The notes under the pieces: model-generated
Databases searched by the model: none
What the model was told of the DNA's origin: nothing
What the model saw: only the letters and a program-made list of their open reading frames with translations
Position numbers and translations under genes: made by a program
In this document: positions 1 to 5,346 of the stretch, one piece after another
How positions within the stretch are numbered: the stretch's first letter is position 1
How the letters are laid out: each line of letters starts with the position of its first letter
Origin: Bryobacteraceae bacterium
GTDB taxonomy: Bacteria; Acidobacteriota; Terriglobia; Bryobacterales; Bryobacteraceae
Direction: 5' to 3'
Length of the DNA: 5,346 nt
Assembly: GCA_019686145.1 (NCBI GenBank)
Contig: JADGHK010000213.1
Span: 1 to 5,346 of the forward strand

Positions 1-692
1 GCGGAAAGGATGACCCACGTGTCGACTCGAAACTCGGGGATGTAGTGAGCCGTATACAGGACTCCAGCGATAATGCCCATTGTTTTCTGAGCATCGTTGG
101 TGCCGTGCGAGTAGCTGAAGATCGCCGCCGAGGCGAGCTGGAGCTTCCGGAAGTACAGGTCCATCGTCTTGGGAGTGGAGTCGCGGAAGATCCAGTGAAT
201 GGCGATCATCAGGCCGTAAGCGAGCAGCATTCCCAGGACCGGCGAAATGACGATGAAGAGCGCGATGCGCAGCCATCCCTCCGCCACCACGGCGTCGAAG
301 ATGTGGAGAGGACCCTTGAGGTGAACGACGTTGGCCATGGCTGCTCCTGCATAGCCGCCGAGAAGGGCGTGCGAGGAGCTGGTCGGCAGCCCGAACCACC
401 ACGTAATCAGGTCCCACACAATTGCGCCCATCAGCCCCGCAAGGATGACGTAGAGAGTGACGTACTCCAGGTTGACTGTGCCTTTCCCGACCGTCGTGGC
501 TACGCCCGTGCCGAAGCTGAAAGCAGAGATGAAGTTCCAGAACGCTGCCCAGACAACAGCCTGGAACGGTGTGAGTACCTGGGTGGCTACGATCGTCGCA
601 ACAGAGTTTGCCGCGTCGTGGAAGCCATTGATGAAATCAAAGATGAGTGCGACCCCGATGATAACGACGGCCAGCAGCAGTACAGCGTCCAT
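1..692 (-). CDS. pit: PiT-family inorganic phosphate transporter, C-terminus cut by window edge
   Basis: Low-affinity inorganic phosphate carrier of the inner membrane (PiT family; the bacterial members usually use metal-phosphate and proton symport). The reverse strand translates without a stop for 230 codons from ATG at 692. The protein opens with a hydrophobic helix (about residues 3-20) followed by GFHDAANSVAT (23-33), the first PiT signature. GLPTSSSHALLGG (101-113) is the conserved loop between helices. A second signature, SHGTNDAQKTMG (195-206), marks the start of the inverted second half. Several further hydrophobic stretches (about 42-60, 79-99, 141-168) fit membrane helices. Short bacterial PiT proteins have about 330 residues, so roughly 100 C-terminal residues lie outside the window. 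It starts 9 bases after the DUF47 gene, with no obvious Shine-Dalgarno site, so coupled translation is likely. Family assignment is firm; the transported ion is inferred from the family. Confidence 0.93.
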   Translation of the reverse strand, partial: MDAVLLLAVVIIGVALIFDFINGFHDAANSVATIVATQVLTPFQAVVWAAFWNFISAFSFGTGVATTVGKGTVNLEYVTLYVILAGLMGAIVWDLITWWFGLPTSSSHALLGGYAGAAMANVVHLKGPLHIFDAVVAEGWLRIALFIVISPVLGMLLAYGLMIAIHWIFRDSTPKTMDLYFRKLQLASAAIFSYSHGTNDAQKTMGIIAGVLYTAHYIPEFRVDTWVILS

Positions 693-701
693 GGGGTTTC
701 G

Positions 702-1316
702 CTAGCTGTTCTTCACAACGACGTTCTGCAGAGCGTCGGCCACGTCCTCGCAGCGGTCCGTCGTTTCTTCCAGAGACTCGTAAATCTCTTTCAGCTTCAG
801 AATGTAGATGGGATCGGCCTTGCTGTTGAACAGATCGCTGACGGAACTGCGCACGAGACGGTCAGCCTCGTCTTCCAGACGTCCGATTTCAAGACAGAAG
901 TCGAGCAGAGGTTCATTCTTATTGAGCGCTTCAAATGCGCTGACAAGGGCTCTGGTACAGCTGCGGATGATCTGGCATAACTCGACAGCGTCGGGAGGCA
1001 GCGGCTCGGCGCGATAGGCAACGATGCGGTGAACCGTCTCCTCGATCCCGTCGAGCACGTCGTCCAGATGCGACGACAGCGTGTGAATGTCTTCCGGATC
1101 AAGGGGCGTGATGAATGTCTGGTTAAGGCGGCGGAAGACTTCGTGGATGAGTTCATCGCCGCGTTTTTCGAGTTTCGCGATCTCCAGCGCAGCGTCCGCA
1201 AGCGTGGGCTTTCCAGTGGTCGCCCCATCCAGAAGCAGCTGGGAAGCTTCAGAGATGATCCTGACTTGATCCAGGAAATAGTGAAAGAACTTTTCTTCGC
1301 GGGGCAGAAATCTCAT
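702..1316 (-). CDS. DUF47 / PhoU-like phosphate transport accessory protein
   Basis: Cytoplasmic all-helical protein of the PhoU-like DUF47 family, usually encoded next to a PiT transporter and thought to regulate it; the biochemical role is poorly defined. The product is 204 residues, the normal family length. Start chosen at ATG 1316 because the family characteristically begins MRFLPREEKFF; a TTG at 1364 would add 16 residues that do not look like the family. E/D-x-x-x-D motifs typical of PhoU-like metal sites are visible: E50-D54 (in LEKRGDELIHEV), D85-D89, E148-D152 (in RLEDEADRLV) and E183-D187 (in LEETTDRCEDVAD). The block RLNQTFITPLDPEDIH (63-78) is also typical. The stop lies 9 bases before the PiT start, supporting a two-gene operon. 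No clear Shine-Dalgarno sequence precedes the ATG. A role in controlling phosphate uptake is inferred from context. Confidence 0.9.
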   Translation of the reverse strand: MRFLPREEKFFHYFLDQVRIISEASQLLLDGATTGKPTLADAALEIAKLEKRGDELIHEVFRRLNQTFITPLDPEDIHTLSSHLDDVLDGIEETVHRIVAYRAEPLPPDAVELCQIIRSCTRALVSAFEALNKNEPLLDFCLEIGRLEDEADRLVRSSVSDLFNSKADPIYILKLKEIYESLEETTDRCEDVADALQNVVVKNS

Positions 1317-1352
1317 AGTTCGAGCCCAAACTGTGGTGCACGGGGAATCATC

Positions 1353-1383
1353 AGTATCTCCCAAAAGACTGGGGACAGGTCAA
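1353..1383 (-). promoter_or_regulatory. Possible sigma-70-type promoter for the DUF47-pit pair
   Basis: On the minus strand TTGACC (1383-1378, five of six matches to the -35 consensus) is followed after 19 bases by GATACT (1358-1353, four of six to the -10 consensus). The spacer is longer than the preferred 17 bases. Transcription would begin near 1345, about 29 bases before the DUF47 ATG. It sits in the 78-base gap after ttcA, where an internal promoter would uncouple phosphate genes from ttcA. This is a weak match from reading only. Confidence 0.3.
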
Positions 1384-1403
1384 CCACTGAATTGTTACAG
1401 GTC
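1375..1403 (-). repeat. Three 7-base units at 11-base spacing, PHO-box-like layout
   Basis: Read on the minus strand, GACCTGT (1403-1397) recurs exactly at 1381-1375, 22 bases later. Midway, in the same phase, is ATTCAGT (1392-1386), which matches at three of seven positions (C4, G6, T7). The 7+4+7 arrangement is that of enterobacterial PHO boxes (CTGTCAT-type units every 11 bases), although the unit differs. The array covers the last codons and stop of ttcA and overlaps the possible -35 of the DUF47-pit pair. A regulator site is a guess from spacing and neighbours; chance is not excluded. Confidence 0.25.
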
Positions 1404-2189
1404 CGTGAATATGGGAAGCAGGACATTTTCGTCGCGCTCCGGCTCGGAAGTGCCTTCCAGGTCCAGATATCGCGGATCCAGCAGCCGGGATGGTTGCAGA
1501 TTGCCCATCGCCGCCAGCATGTTCTCTTTCAGGTGAGGGTAGTCTTTCTCTAGGTCTGCGAAGAAGCCCCGCAAGGTACGGCGTACTGTTCCCGTTCTCT
1601 GCGAGCAACCGCACGGAATCACCGGAGCAGAAAGCGACTCGGCGTATTGCCGGGTGAGGTCCTCTGTCACAAAGACCAGCGGCCGGATCAGCCGGAACTC
1701 CTTATCGCGCGAATGTGTCACCGGGGGCAGCGCGCTCATCTTTCCTGTAAAGAGGGCATTCCGCAGGAACGCCTCGCAGAAGTCATCCGCTGTGTGACCG
1801 AAGGCGATGACGTTTGCGCCAAGCCCGCGCGCGATTTCGTAAACTGCTCTGCGCCGGTAGCGGCTGCAAAGATCGCACCCATGGTCGGGCTGATCTTCGA
1901 GCAGCTGGAAGGAAGGCGTGTCGCGGTAGTAGGTCCAGGGAACCCCCTTCTGCCTGAGATATTCTCCCATCGGTTCAAAGGGCCTAAGGAACTTGCCCTG
2001 TTCAACGGTAAACGCACAAACCGAGAACTCGATGGGAGCCTTCTTTTCGAGCAATAGGAGGGCTTCCAGCAGGGTCAGCGAGTCCTTGCCGCCGGACAAC
2101 GCAACAGCGACGCGATCGCCGTTCCGGATCATCTTGAAACGTCCGATCGCTTCGCCTACCTTGCGCAGAAGAGTCTTTTCGAGTTCCAA
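1395..2189 (-). CDS. ttcA: TtcA-type tRNA 2-thiocytidine(32) synthetase
   Basis: Cytoplasmic PP-loop ATPase that thiolates cytidine 32 in the anticodon loop of certain tRNAs, using an iron-sulfur cluster and sulfur supplied by a cysteine desulfurase (knowledge of TtcA). From the chosen start the protein has 264 residues. SGGKDS at 32-37 is the PP-loop that binds ATP. C105 and C108 in HGCDLCSR form the CxxC pair, and C193 in IPCGCSQ is the third cluster cysteine candidate. FGHTADD (130-136) corresponds to the family GH-x-x-DD motif. TGKMSALPP and ENMLAAMGNLQPSRLLD also fit TtcA. The start is TTG at 2189, giving LELEKTLLRKVGEAI, a normal family N-terminus. The next ATG (2132) would remove the conserved helix before the ATP site. 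The open frame extends upstream to 2357, but that part is antisense to rsmB. The protein is shorter than the E. coli enzyme (about 311 residues), as in many non-enterobacterial versions. Start codon is the least certain part. Confidence 0.88.
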   Translation of the reverse strand: MELEKTLLRKVGEAIGRFKMIRNGDRVAVALSGGKDSLTLLEALLLLEKKAPIEFSVCAFTVEQGKFLRPFEPMGEYLRQKGVPWTYYRDTPSFQLLEDQPDHGCDLCSRYRRRAVYEIARGLGANVIAFGHTADDFCEAFLRNALFTGKMSALPPVTHSRDKEFRLIRPLVFVTEDLTRQYAESLSAPVIPCGCSQRTGTVRRTLRGFFADLEKDYPHLKENMLAAMGNLQPSRLLDPRYLDLEGTSEPERDENVLLPIFTDL

Positions 2190-2194
2190 GTACC

Positions 2195-2201
2195 TATTAT
2201 A
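2195..2201. promoter_or_regulatory. Symmetric -10 element, likely divergent promoter for ttcA and rsmB
   Basis: The heptamer TATTATA gives TATTAT on the plus strand (2195-2200) and a perfect TATAAT on the minus strand (2201-2196). It is an AT-rich island in GC-rich DNA and lies exactly between the two divergent start codons (ttcA TTG at 2189, rsmB TTG 2206 / GTG 2209). It fits the TA-N3-TA symmetry reported for bidirectional bacterial promoters. No good -35 hexamer is visible in either direction. Start sites 6-8 bases beyond each -10 would fall at or next to the start codons. Confidence 0.55.
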
Positions 2202-2208
2202 GTGTTTG

Positions 2209-3375
2209 GTGCAAAAGTACGCCGTAAGTCCGGCCCGTCTCGCTGCTTTCGATGTGCTTCGCCGCGTGGATGCGGGCGGCTGGGCTTCGGATTTGCTGAG
2301 AGTAAAGACCGCCGCGCTGGACCGCCGCGATGCCGACCTTGCGTCCGAACTGGTCATGGGCTGCCTGCGCCGGCGGGCGCAGCTCGACTTCCTGATCCGT
2401 CACTATAGCGGACGCGATCCGGCGCGCCTCGATCTCGAAGTCCGTCTCGCCCTGAGGCTCGGCATTTACCAGATCCGGTTCCTGGAACGCATTCCGATGC
2501 ATGCCGCCGTTGCAGAGAGCGTTTCTCTTGTCAGGCGCGCGCGGAAAGCGTCCGCCGCGGGGTTTGTGAATGCCGTTCTGCGCAAGGTAGATCGCGCTCC
2601 GGTCCCCTGGCCGGACCGCGCCACCGCCTGCTCGATGCCCGCGTGGCTGCTGGACCGCTGGGACCGCCACTTTGGCGAGGACAAGGCCTCAAAGATCGCC
2701 GAGGCATTTCTGCGCCCGCCGGAGACCTGGGTGCGAGTTCCGGAGGGAACGCCTCTGCCTCCCGGAATTGAGCTCGAGCCTTCTCCCGAAGTGCCGGGTG
2801 CGTACCGGGTTGTTCGAGGAGAGCCTGCGGGACTGCGCATTCAGGATGTCGGTTCGCAGTCGATCGTGCCGCTCCTCGATCTGCGTCCGGGATTGACACT
2901 GCTGGATCTTTGCGCAGCCCCCGGGCATAAGACAGCGCAGGCGCTGGAATCGGGTGTAAAGGCGATTGCGTGCGACCTTCACTGGCACCGCCTGCGTGAT
3001 TTTCAGGCAACAGGGTGTGCCCGAATTGCACTCGATGGGACGCTCCCGCTGCCCTTTCGAACGCGTTTTGACCGCATCCTGGTGGATGCTCCGTGTTCGG
3101 GCACCGGCACCCTTGGCCGAAACCCTGAGATTCGATGGCGCATCCAACCCAAAGACCTGGCCGATCTGCCAAGTCGGCAGAGGGCTCTGTTGGAGCGCGC
3201 GCTGGAGCACCTGGCTCCTGGAGGCCGGCTGGTATACTCGACCTGTTCACTGGAACCGGAAGAGAATGAGCTGGTGGTACGCGCGGTGCTCGGAACGGAG
3301 CCGCAGACGGAGAGGTATCGCTTACCGGGCCTCGAGCCCGGCGATGGCTTCTATGCCGCTGTGATAACATCTTAA
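2209..3375 (+). CDS. rsmB: 16S rRNA (cytosine-967-C5) methyltransferase RsmB
   Basis: Uses S-adenosylmethionine to methylate C967 of 16S rRNA (known for RsmB/Sun). The product has 388 residues from GTG 2209; TTG at 2206 would add one. No earlier start is possible because TAG at 2200-2202 is in frame. An N-terminal NusB-like RNA-binding domain (about 8-128, with SPARLAAFDVLRRV and the stretch AGFVNAVLRKV) precedes a class I methyltransferase domain (about 200-388). The SAM motif is LDLCAAPGHKT (232-242). DAPCSGTG (293-300) carries C296 of motif IV, and STCSLEPEEN (344-353) carries C346, the expected nucleophile of motif VI. The end, GDGFYAAVI, matches the family C-terminus, so the gene is complete, slightly shorter than the E. 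coli protein of about 429. No Shine-Dalgarno site is seen, which fits a leaderless transcript. The stop lies 10 bases before rpe. H240 replaces the usual second glycine of PGGKT. Confidence 0.93.
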   Translation: MQKYAVSPARLAAFDVLRRVDAGGWASDLLRVKTAALDRRDADLASELVMGCLRRRAQLDFLIRHYSGRDPARLDLEVRLALRLGIYQIRFLERIPMHAAVAESVSLVRRARKASAAGFVNAVLRKVDRAPVPWPDRATACSMPAWLLDRWDRHFGEDKASKIAEAFLRPPETWVRVPEGTPLPPGIELEPSPEVPGAYRVVRGEPAGLRIQDVGSQSIVPLLDLRPGLTLLDLCAAPGHKTAQALESGVKAIACDLHWHRLRDFQATGCARIALDGTLPLPFRTRFDRILVDAPCSGTGTLGRNPEIRWRIQPKDLADLPSRQRALLERALEHLAPGGRLVYSTCSLEPEENELVVRAVLGTEPQTERYRLPGLEPGDGFYAAVITS

Positions 3376-3385
3376 AAGCCCGCAA

Positions 3386-4060
3386 ATGGTTGAGATTCTT
3401 CCGTCTATCCTCTCGGCTGACTTTGTGCGACTTGGCGAGGAAATCGCCCGAGTGGAGCAGGGCGGCGTTTCCATGCTCCATCTGGATGTCATGGACGGGC
3501 ACTTCGTACCAAACCTATCGATCGGTCCACCCGTCGTTAAATCGATACGCAAGGCGACCAGACTCACTCTGGACGTCCACCTGATGATCACCGAACCCGA
3601 CCGCTACATCGCTCCATTCATTGAGGCGGGAGCGGATCAGATTTCGGTTCACCAGGAGGTATGTCCGCATTTGGACCGGACTTTGCGTCATATACAGAGT
3701 GAGGGTGCGCGCGCAGGCGTTGTTATCAACCCTTCGACACCCGTATCGCTCTTGCAGGACGTTCTCGACTTGGCCGACTACGTGCTGGTAATGAGCGTCA
3801 ATCCGGGTTTCGGGGGGCAGGAGTTCATCCCCGGCTCGCTCCGGAAGATCCGCGCCCTGGACTCAATGAGAAAGCAGTACTCGCTGCCCTTCTTAATTGA
3901 GGTCGACGGCGGGGTTACACTGGAGAATCTAGCGGAAATTGTTCGTGCCGGCGCGGACTGGATCGTGGCCGGCTCCTCGATTTTCCATAGCCCGGATCCC
4001 TCGGCGACGGTCGCCGAGATGCGGCACGCGGCGCGCCAGGCGCTTAGCGTCCGTGTTTGA
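3386..4060 (+). CDS. rpe: Ribulose-phosphate 3-epimerase
   Basis: Interconverts D-ribulose 5-phosphate and D-xylulose 5-phosphate in the pentose phosphate pathway; cytoplasmic metal-dependent TIM barrel. The 224-residue length is typical. The N-terminus ILPSILSADF is the family start. The metal ligands expected for this family are all present: H32 and D34 in LHLDVMDGHFVPN, H65 in DVHLMI and D174 in EVDGGV. D34 and D174 also serve as the acid-base pair. The phosphate-binding loops are visible as VNPGFGGQEF (138-147) and VAGSSIF (194-200). ATG at 3386 is the only sensible start, 10 bases after the rsmB stop. No Shine-Dalgarno motif precedes it, so it is probably translated by coupling within the rsmB-rpe-bamD unit. 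Nothing in the sequence suggests an unusual function. Confidence 0.97.
   Translation: MVEILPSILSADFVRLGEEIARVEQGGVSMLHLDVMDGHFVPNLSIGPPVVKSIRKATRLTLDVHLMITEPDRYIAPFIEAGADQISVHQEVCPHLDRTLRHIQSEGARAGVVINPSTPVSLLQDVLDLADYVLVMSVNPGFGGQEFIPGSLRKIRALDSMRKQYSLPFLIEVDGGVTLENLAEIVRAGADWIVAGSSIFHSPDPSATVAEMRHAARQALSVRV
4000..4018 (+). repeat. Perfect 8-base GC-rich inverted repeat within rpe
   Basis: CTCGGCGA (4000-4007) and TCGCCGAG (4011-4018) are perfect complements around a 3-base loop. The hairpin lies in the last 20 codons of rpe, about 72 bases before the bamD start. No T-run follows, so it is not a classical intrinsic terminator. It could influence mRNA stability or relative rpe and bamD expression, or simply reflect GC-rich codons. 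Confidence 0.5.
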
Positions 4061-4081
4061 GATTCGACATCGGATAGGCTT

Positions 4082-4085
4082 GAGG
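4082..4085 (+). promoter_or_regulatory. Shine-Dalgarno site for bamD
   Basis: GAGG is followed by five T residues and then ATG at 4091. This is the only clear ribosome binding site among the six genes in the window. It fixes the bamD start and implies independent initiation rather than coupling to rpe, whose stop is 30 bases upstream. Confidence 0.65.
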
Positions 4086-4090
4086 TTTTT

Positions 4091-5346
4091 ATGAATCGTT
4101 TTCCGAATTGGGGCGGCACGCGAACGACGCCTTGGACCGCCAAGGTCCTGGCGGCGCTGCTCGTACTTACGCTGCTCACCTCGTGTGGCTTCCGTAGAAA
4201 GAAGTACGAAAACCCGATTACCAAGGATACCCAGCAGCCGGACAAGATCCTCTTCGATAAGGCAATCAAAGACATCGAGCGGGGACGCTTCGAGGTTGCC
4301 CGCCTGACCCTCCAGACGCTCATTAACACTTATGACACGAGCGAGTACCTGGCCAAGGCGAAGCTGGCGATTGCCGATAGCTGGTATCGTGAGGGCGGGT
4401 CGCATGCGCTGGCTCAAGCCGAGGCCGAATACAAGGACTTCATTCTCTTTTATCCGACCATGGAGGAGGCGGCCGAAGCGCAAAGCAGGATCTGCATGAT
4501 CCACTACCGGGGAATGGAGAAGCCTGACCGCGATAACACTCATGCCTTGCGCGCGGAAGACGAGTGCCGTCAGCTTCTGGTTCAGTTCCCCAACTCCAAA
4601 TTCGTGCCGCATGTCCAGCAGCTTCTTCGCAACATTCAGGAAGTCCTTGCGGAAAGCGAGTTCCGGGTCGGATCGTTCTATCACACCAAGGGCAGCTATC
4701 CTGCTGCAGCCAACCGCCTCGAGGCTTTGACGAACCACTATCCGCTGTACAGCAAGGCCGACCAGGCGTTGTGGCGGCTGGGGGACTCCTACGCCAAGAT
4801 GGGGCCGCGCTTCCGCGAGAAAAGCGGCGCAGCCTACGCGAAGATCGTTCGGGATTACCCTCTGAGCGATCTGGCGGATGAAGCCAAGAAGAAGCTTATC
4901 GAAATGGAGATGCCGGTGCCCGAGCCGGATCCCGTGGCCATCGCTCGAATGAAGTACGAGCAGGAGCACTATGAGAAGCCAGGCTTCTTCAGCCCGGTCT
5001 GGAACATGATGCGCAAGGGACCGGATACGCACATGGCGGCGAAGTCCGGCACTCCGACGATGACTCCCTTCCGGCCCACGATCCCGGCTTCCGTGCCGCT
5101 TCCCGGTCAAGGCGCCGCTTCCGGCTTCACGGGCGACGTGACCGTCTCCACGGTGACCGATTCCACGGCTCTCGACACGAAGCCCGATGCACGGCAGGCA
5201 GTGGCTGGCGGCAACTCGGCCAATGGACAGCCGGCGGCGTCCGGCGGGAACAATTCCGCGGGGCAGGGTGCAGCCGCAGGAGCGGAAGGCGCAGGCAAGA
5301 GCAACAACAAGAACAATAACGATAAGAAGAAGGACAAGAAGGAAAA
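4091..5346 (+). CDS. bamD: Outer-membrane assembly lipoprotein BamD with long C-terminal extension, open at window end
   Basis: Lipoprotein of the BAM complex, anchored in the inner leaflet of the outer membrane and helping BamA insert beta-barrel proteins (family knowledge). The frame is open for 418 codons with no stop. Residues 1-31 form a lipoprotein signal: arginine and lysine residues, a hydrophobic core (19-29) and lipobox LTSC with C32 as the lipidated cysteine. A TPR body follows at about 50-275, with helical-repeat blocks such as LFDKAIKDIERGRFEVARLT, YLAKAKLAIADSWYREG, KGSYPAAANRLEALTNHYP and DQALWRLGDSYAKMG. E. coli BamD has 245 residues, so the family fold ends near residue 275. 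Beyond it come a proline-rich link (PVPEPDPVAIARMKYE, 275-290), a Pro/Thr/Ser segment (320-360) and a Gly/Ala/Asn tail ending in Asn/Lys repeats. The start is supported by GAGG five bases upstream. A more general TPR lipoprotein role is the main alternative. Confidence 0.88.
   Translation, partial: MNRFPNWGGTRTTPWTAKVLAALLVLTLLTSCGFRRKKYENPITKDTQQPDKILFDKAIKDIERGRFEVARLTLQTLINTYDTSEYLAKAKLAIADSWYREGGSHALAQAEAEYKDFILFYPTMEEAAEAQSRICMIHYRGMEKPDRDNTHALRAEDECRQLLVQFPNSKFVPHVQQLLRNIQEVLAESEFRVGSFYHTKGSYPAAANRLEALTNHYPLYSKADQALWRLGDSYAKMGPRFREKSGAAYAKIVRDYPLSDLADEAKKKLIEMEMPVPEPDPVAIARMKYEQEHYEKPGFFSPVWNMMRKGPDTHMAAKSGTPTMTPFRPTIPASVPLPGQGAASGFTGDVTVSTVTDSTALDTKPDARQAVAGGNSANGQPAASGGNNSAGQGAAAGAEGAGKSNNKNNNDKKKDKKE
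5201..5346 (+). other. Low-complexity tail coding segment of BamD
   Basis: Residues 371 to at least 418 of the BamD-like protein are almost only Gly, Ala, Asn, Ser and Gln, then (from about 5297) Asn and Lys with a few Asp and Glu. The DNA changes from mixed GC-rich sequence to a purine run rich in AAC, AAG and GAT-type codons. The segment is predicted disordered and strongly basic at its end. It follows a soluble TPR body, so it would be periplasmic. It has no visible domain. Confidence 0.7.

Noticed and set aside
45..980. Open frame of 311 codons on the plus strand opposite pit and DUF47
   Set aside because: The opposite strand has clear PiT and PhoU-like signatures. The plus-strand product is charged, repetitive in style and matches no family I know; it also spans two real genes.
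1317..1364. Longer DUF47 start at TTG 1364
   Set aside because: The family begins at MRFLPREEKFF, encoded from ATG 1316; the added 16 residues have no family resemblance.
1359..1374. Small inverted repeat CCCA/TGGG between ttcA and DUF47 as a ttcA terminator
   Set aside because: The stem is only four or five pairs and no T-run follows on the minus strand, so it does not support a terminator.
1370..1381. TGGGGACAGGTC, reminiscent of CTGTCCCC-type palindromic repeats linked with IS200-like or REP-associated transposases
   Set aside because: Only one half is present. I found no inverted partner in the window and no transposase remnant nearby.
2190..2357. N-terminal extension of ttcA up to 2357
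   Set aside because: These 56 codons are antisense to the start of rsmB, have Ser/Arg/Ala-rich composition unlike TtcA, and would place the gene start upstream of the likely -10 element.
2531..3502. Open frame of 323 codons on the minus strand opposite rsmB and rpe
   Set aside because: The product is Arg/Pro/Ala-rich and typical of antisense reading of GC-rich codons; rsmB motifs on the plus strand explain the region fully.
3929..5110. Open frame of 393 codons on the minus strand opposite rpe and bamD
   Set aside because: It is antisense to two well recognised genes. Its translation shows no recognisable motif, and long antisense frames are common in GC-biased coding DNA.

Overview
The window carries six protein genes in two divergent groups. 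I found no RNA genes, insertion sequences, CRISPR arrays or other mobile elements. The host looks like a GC-rich diderm bacterium. A BamD-type outer-membrane assembly lipoprotein implies an outer membrane, and the wording of BamD and RsmB resembles my recollection of Acidobacteriota proteins. That assignment is an inference; no search was run.

Leftward (minus-strand) group, read from 2189 down to 1: a TtcA-type tRNA 2-thiocytidine synthetase (1395-2189), then after a 78-base gap a PhoU-like DUF47 protein (702-1316), then after 9 bases a PiT-family phosphate transporter that runs off the left edge (1-692). DUF47 and PiT form the familiar phosphate-uptake pair. A possible promoter, and a set of 7-base repeats phased at 11 bases that resembles a PHO box in layout, lie at the ttcA/DUF47 boundary.

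Rightward (plus-strand) group, read from about 2209: rsmB (16S rRNA m5C967 methyltransferase, 2209-3375), rpe (ribulose-phosphate 3-epimerase, 3386-4060) and bamD (4091 to beyond the right edge). Gaps are 10 and 30 bases with no terminator between them, so this is probably one transcription unit of housekeeping genes. The bamD product has a lipobox, a TPR body and an unusually long low-complexity C-terminal tail that is still open at the window end.

The two groups start almost back to back. Only 16-19 bases separate the ttcA TTG from the rsmB TTG/GTG, and that space holds an AT-rich symmetric heptamer, TATTATA, which reads as a -10 element on both strands. This suggests a shared bidirectional promoter producing leaderless or nearly leaderless transcripts for two RNA-modification genes, and it is the most interesting point here. 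Otherwise the window is core-genome in character, and I see no convincing undescribed multi-gene system. There is no gene-free stretch over 300 bases; the largest gap is the 78 bases at 1317-1394.
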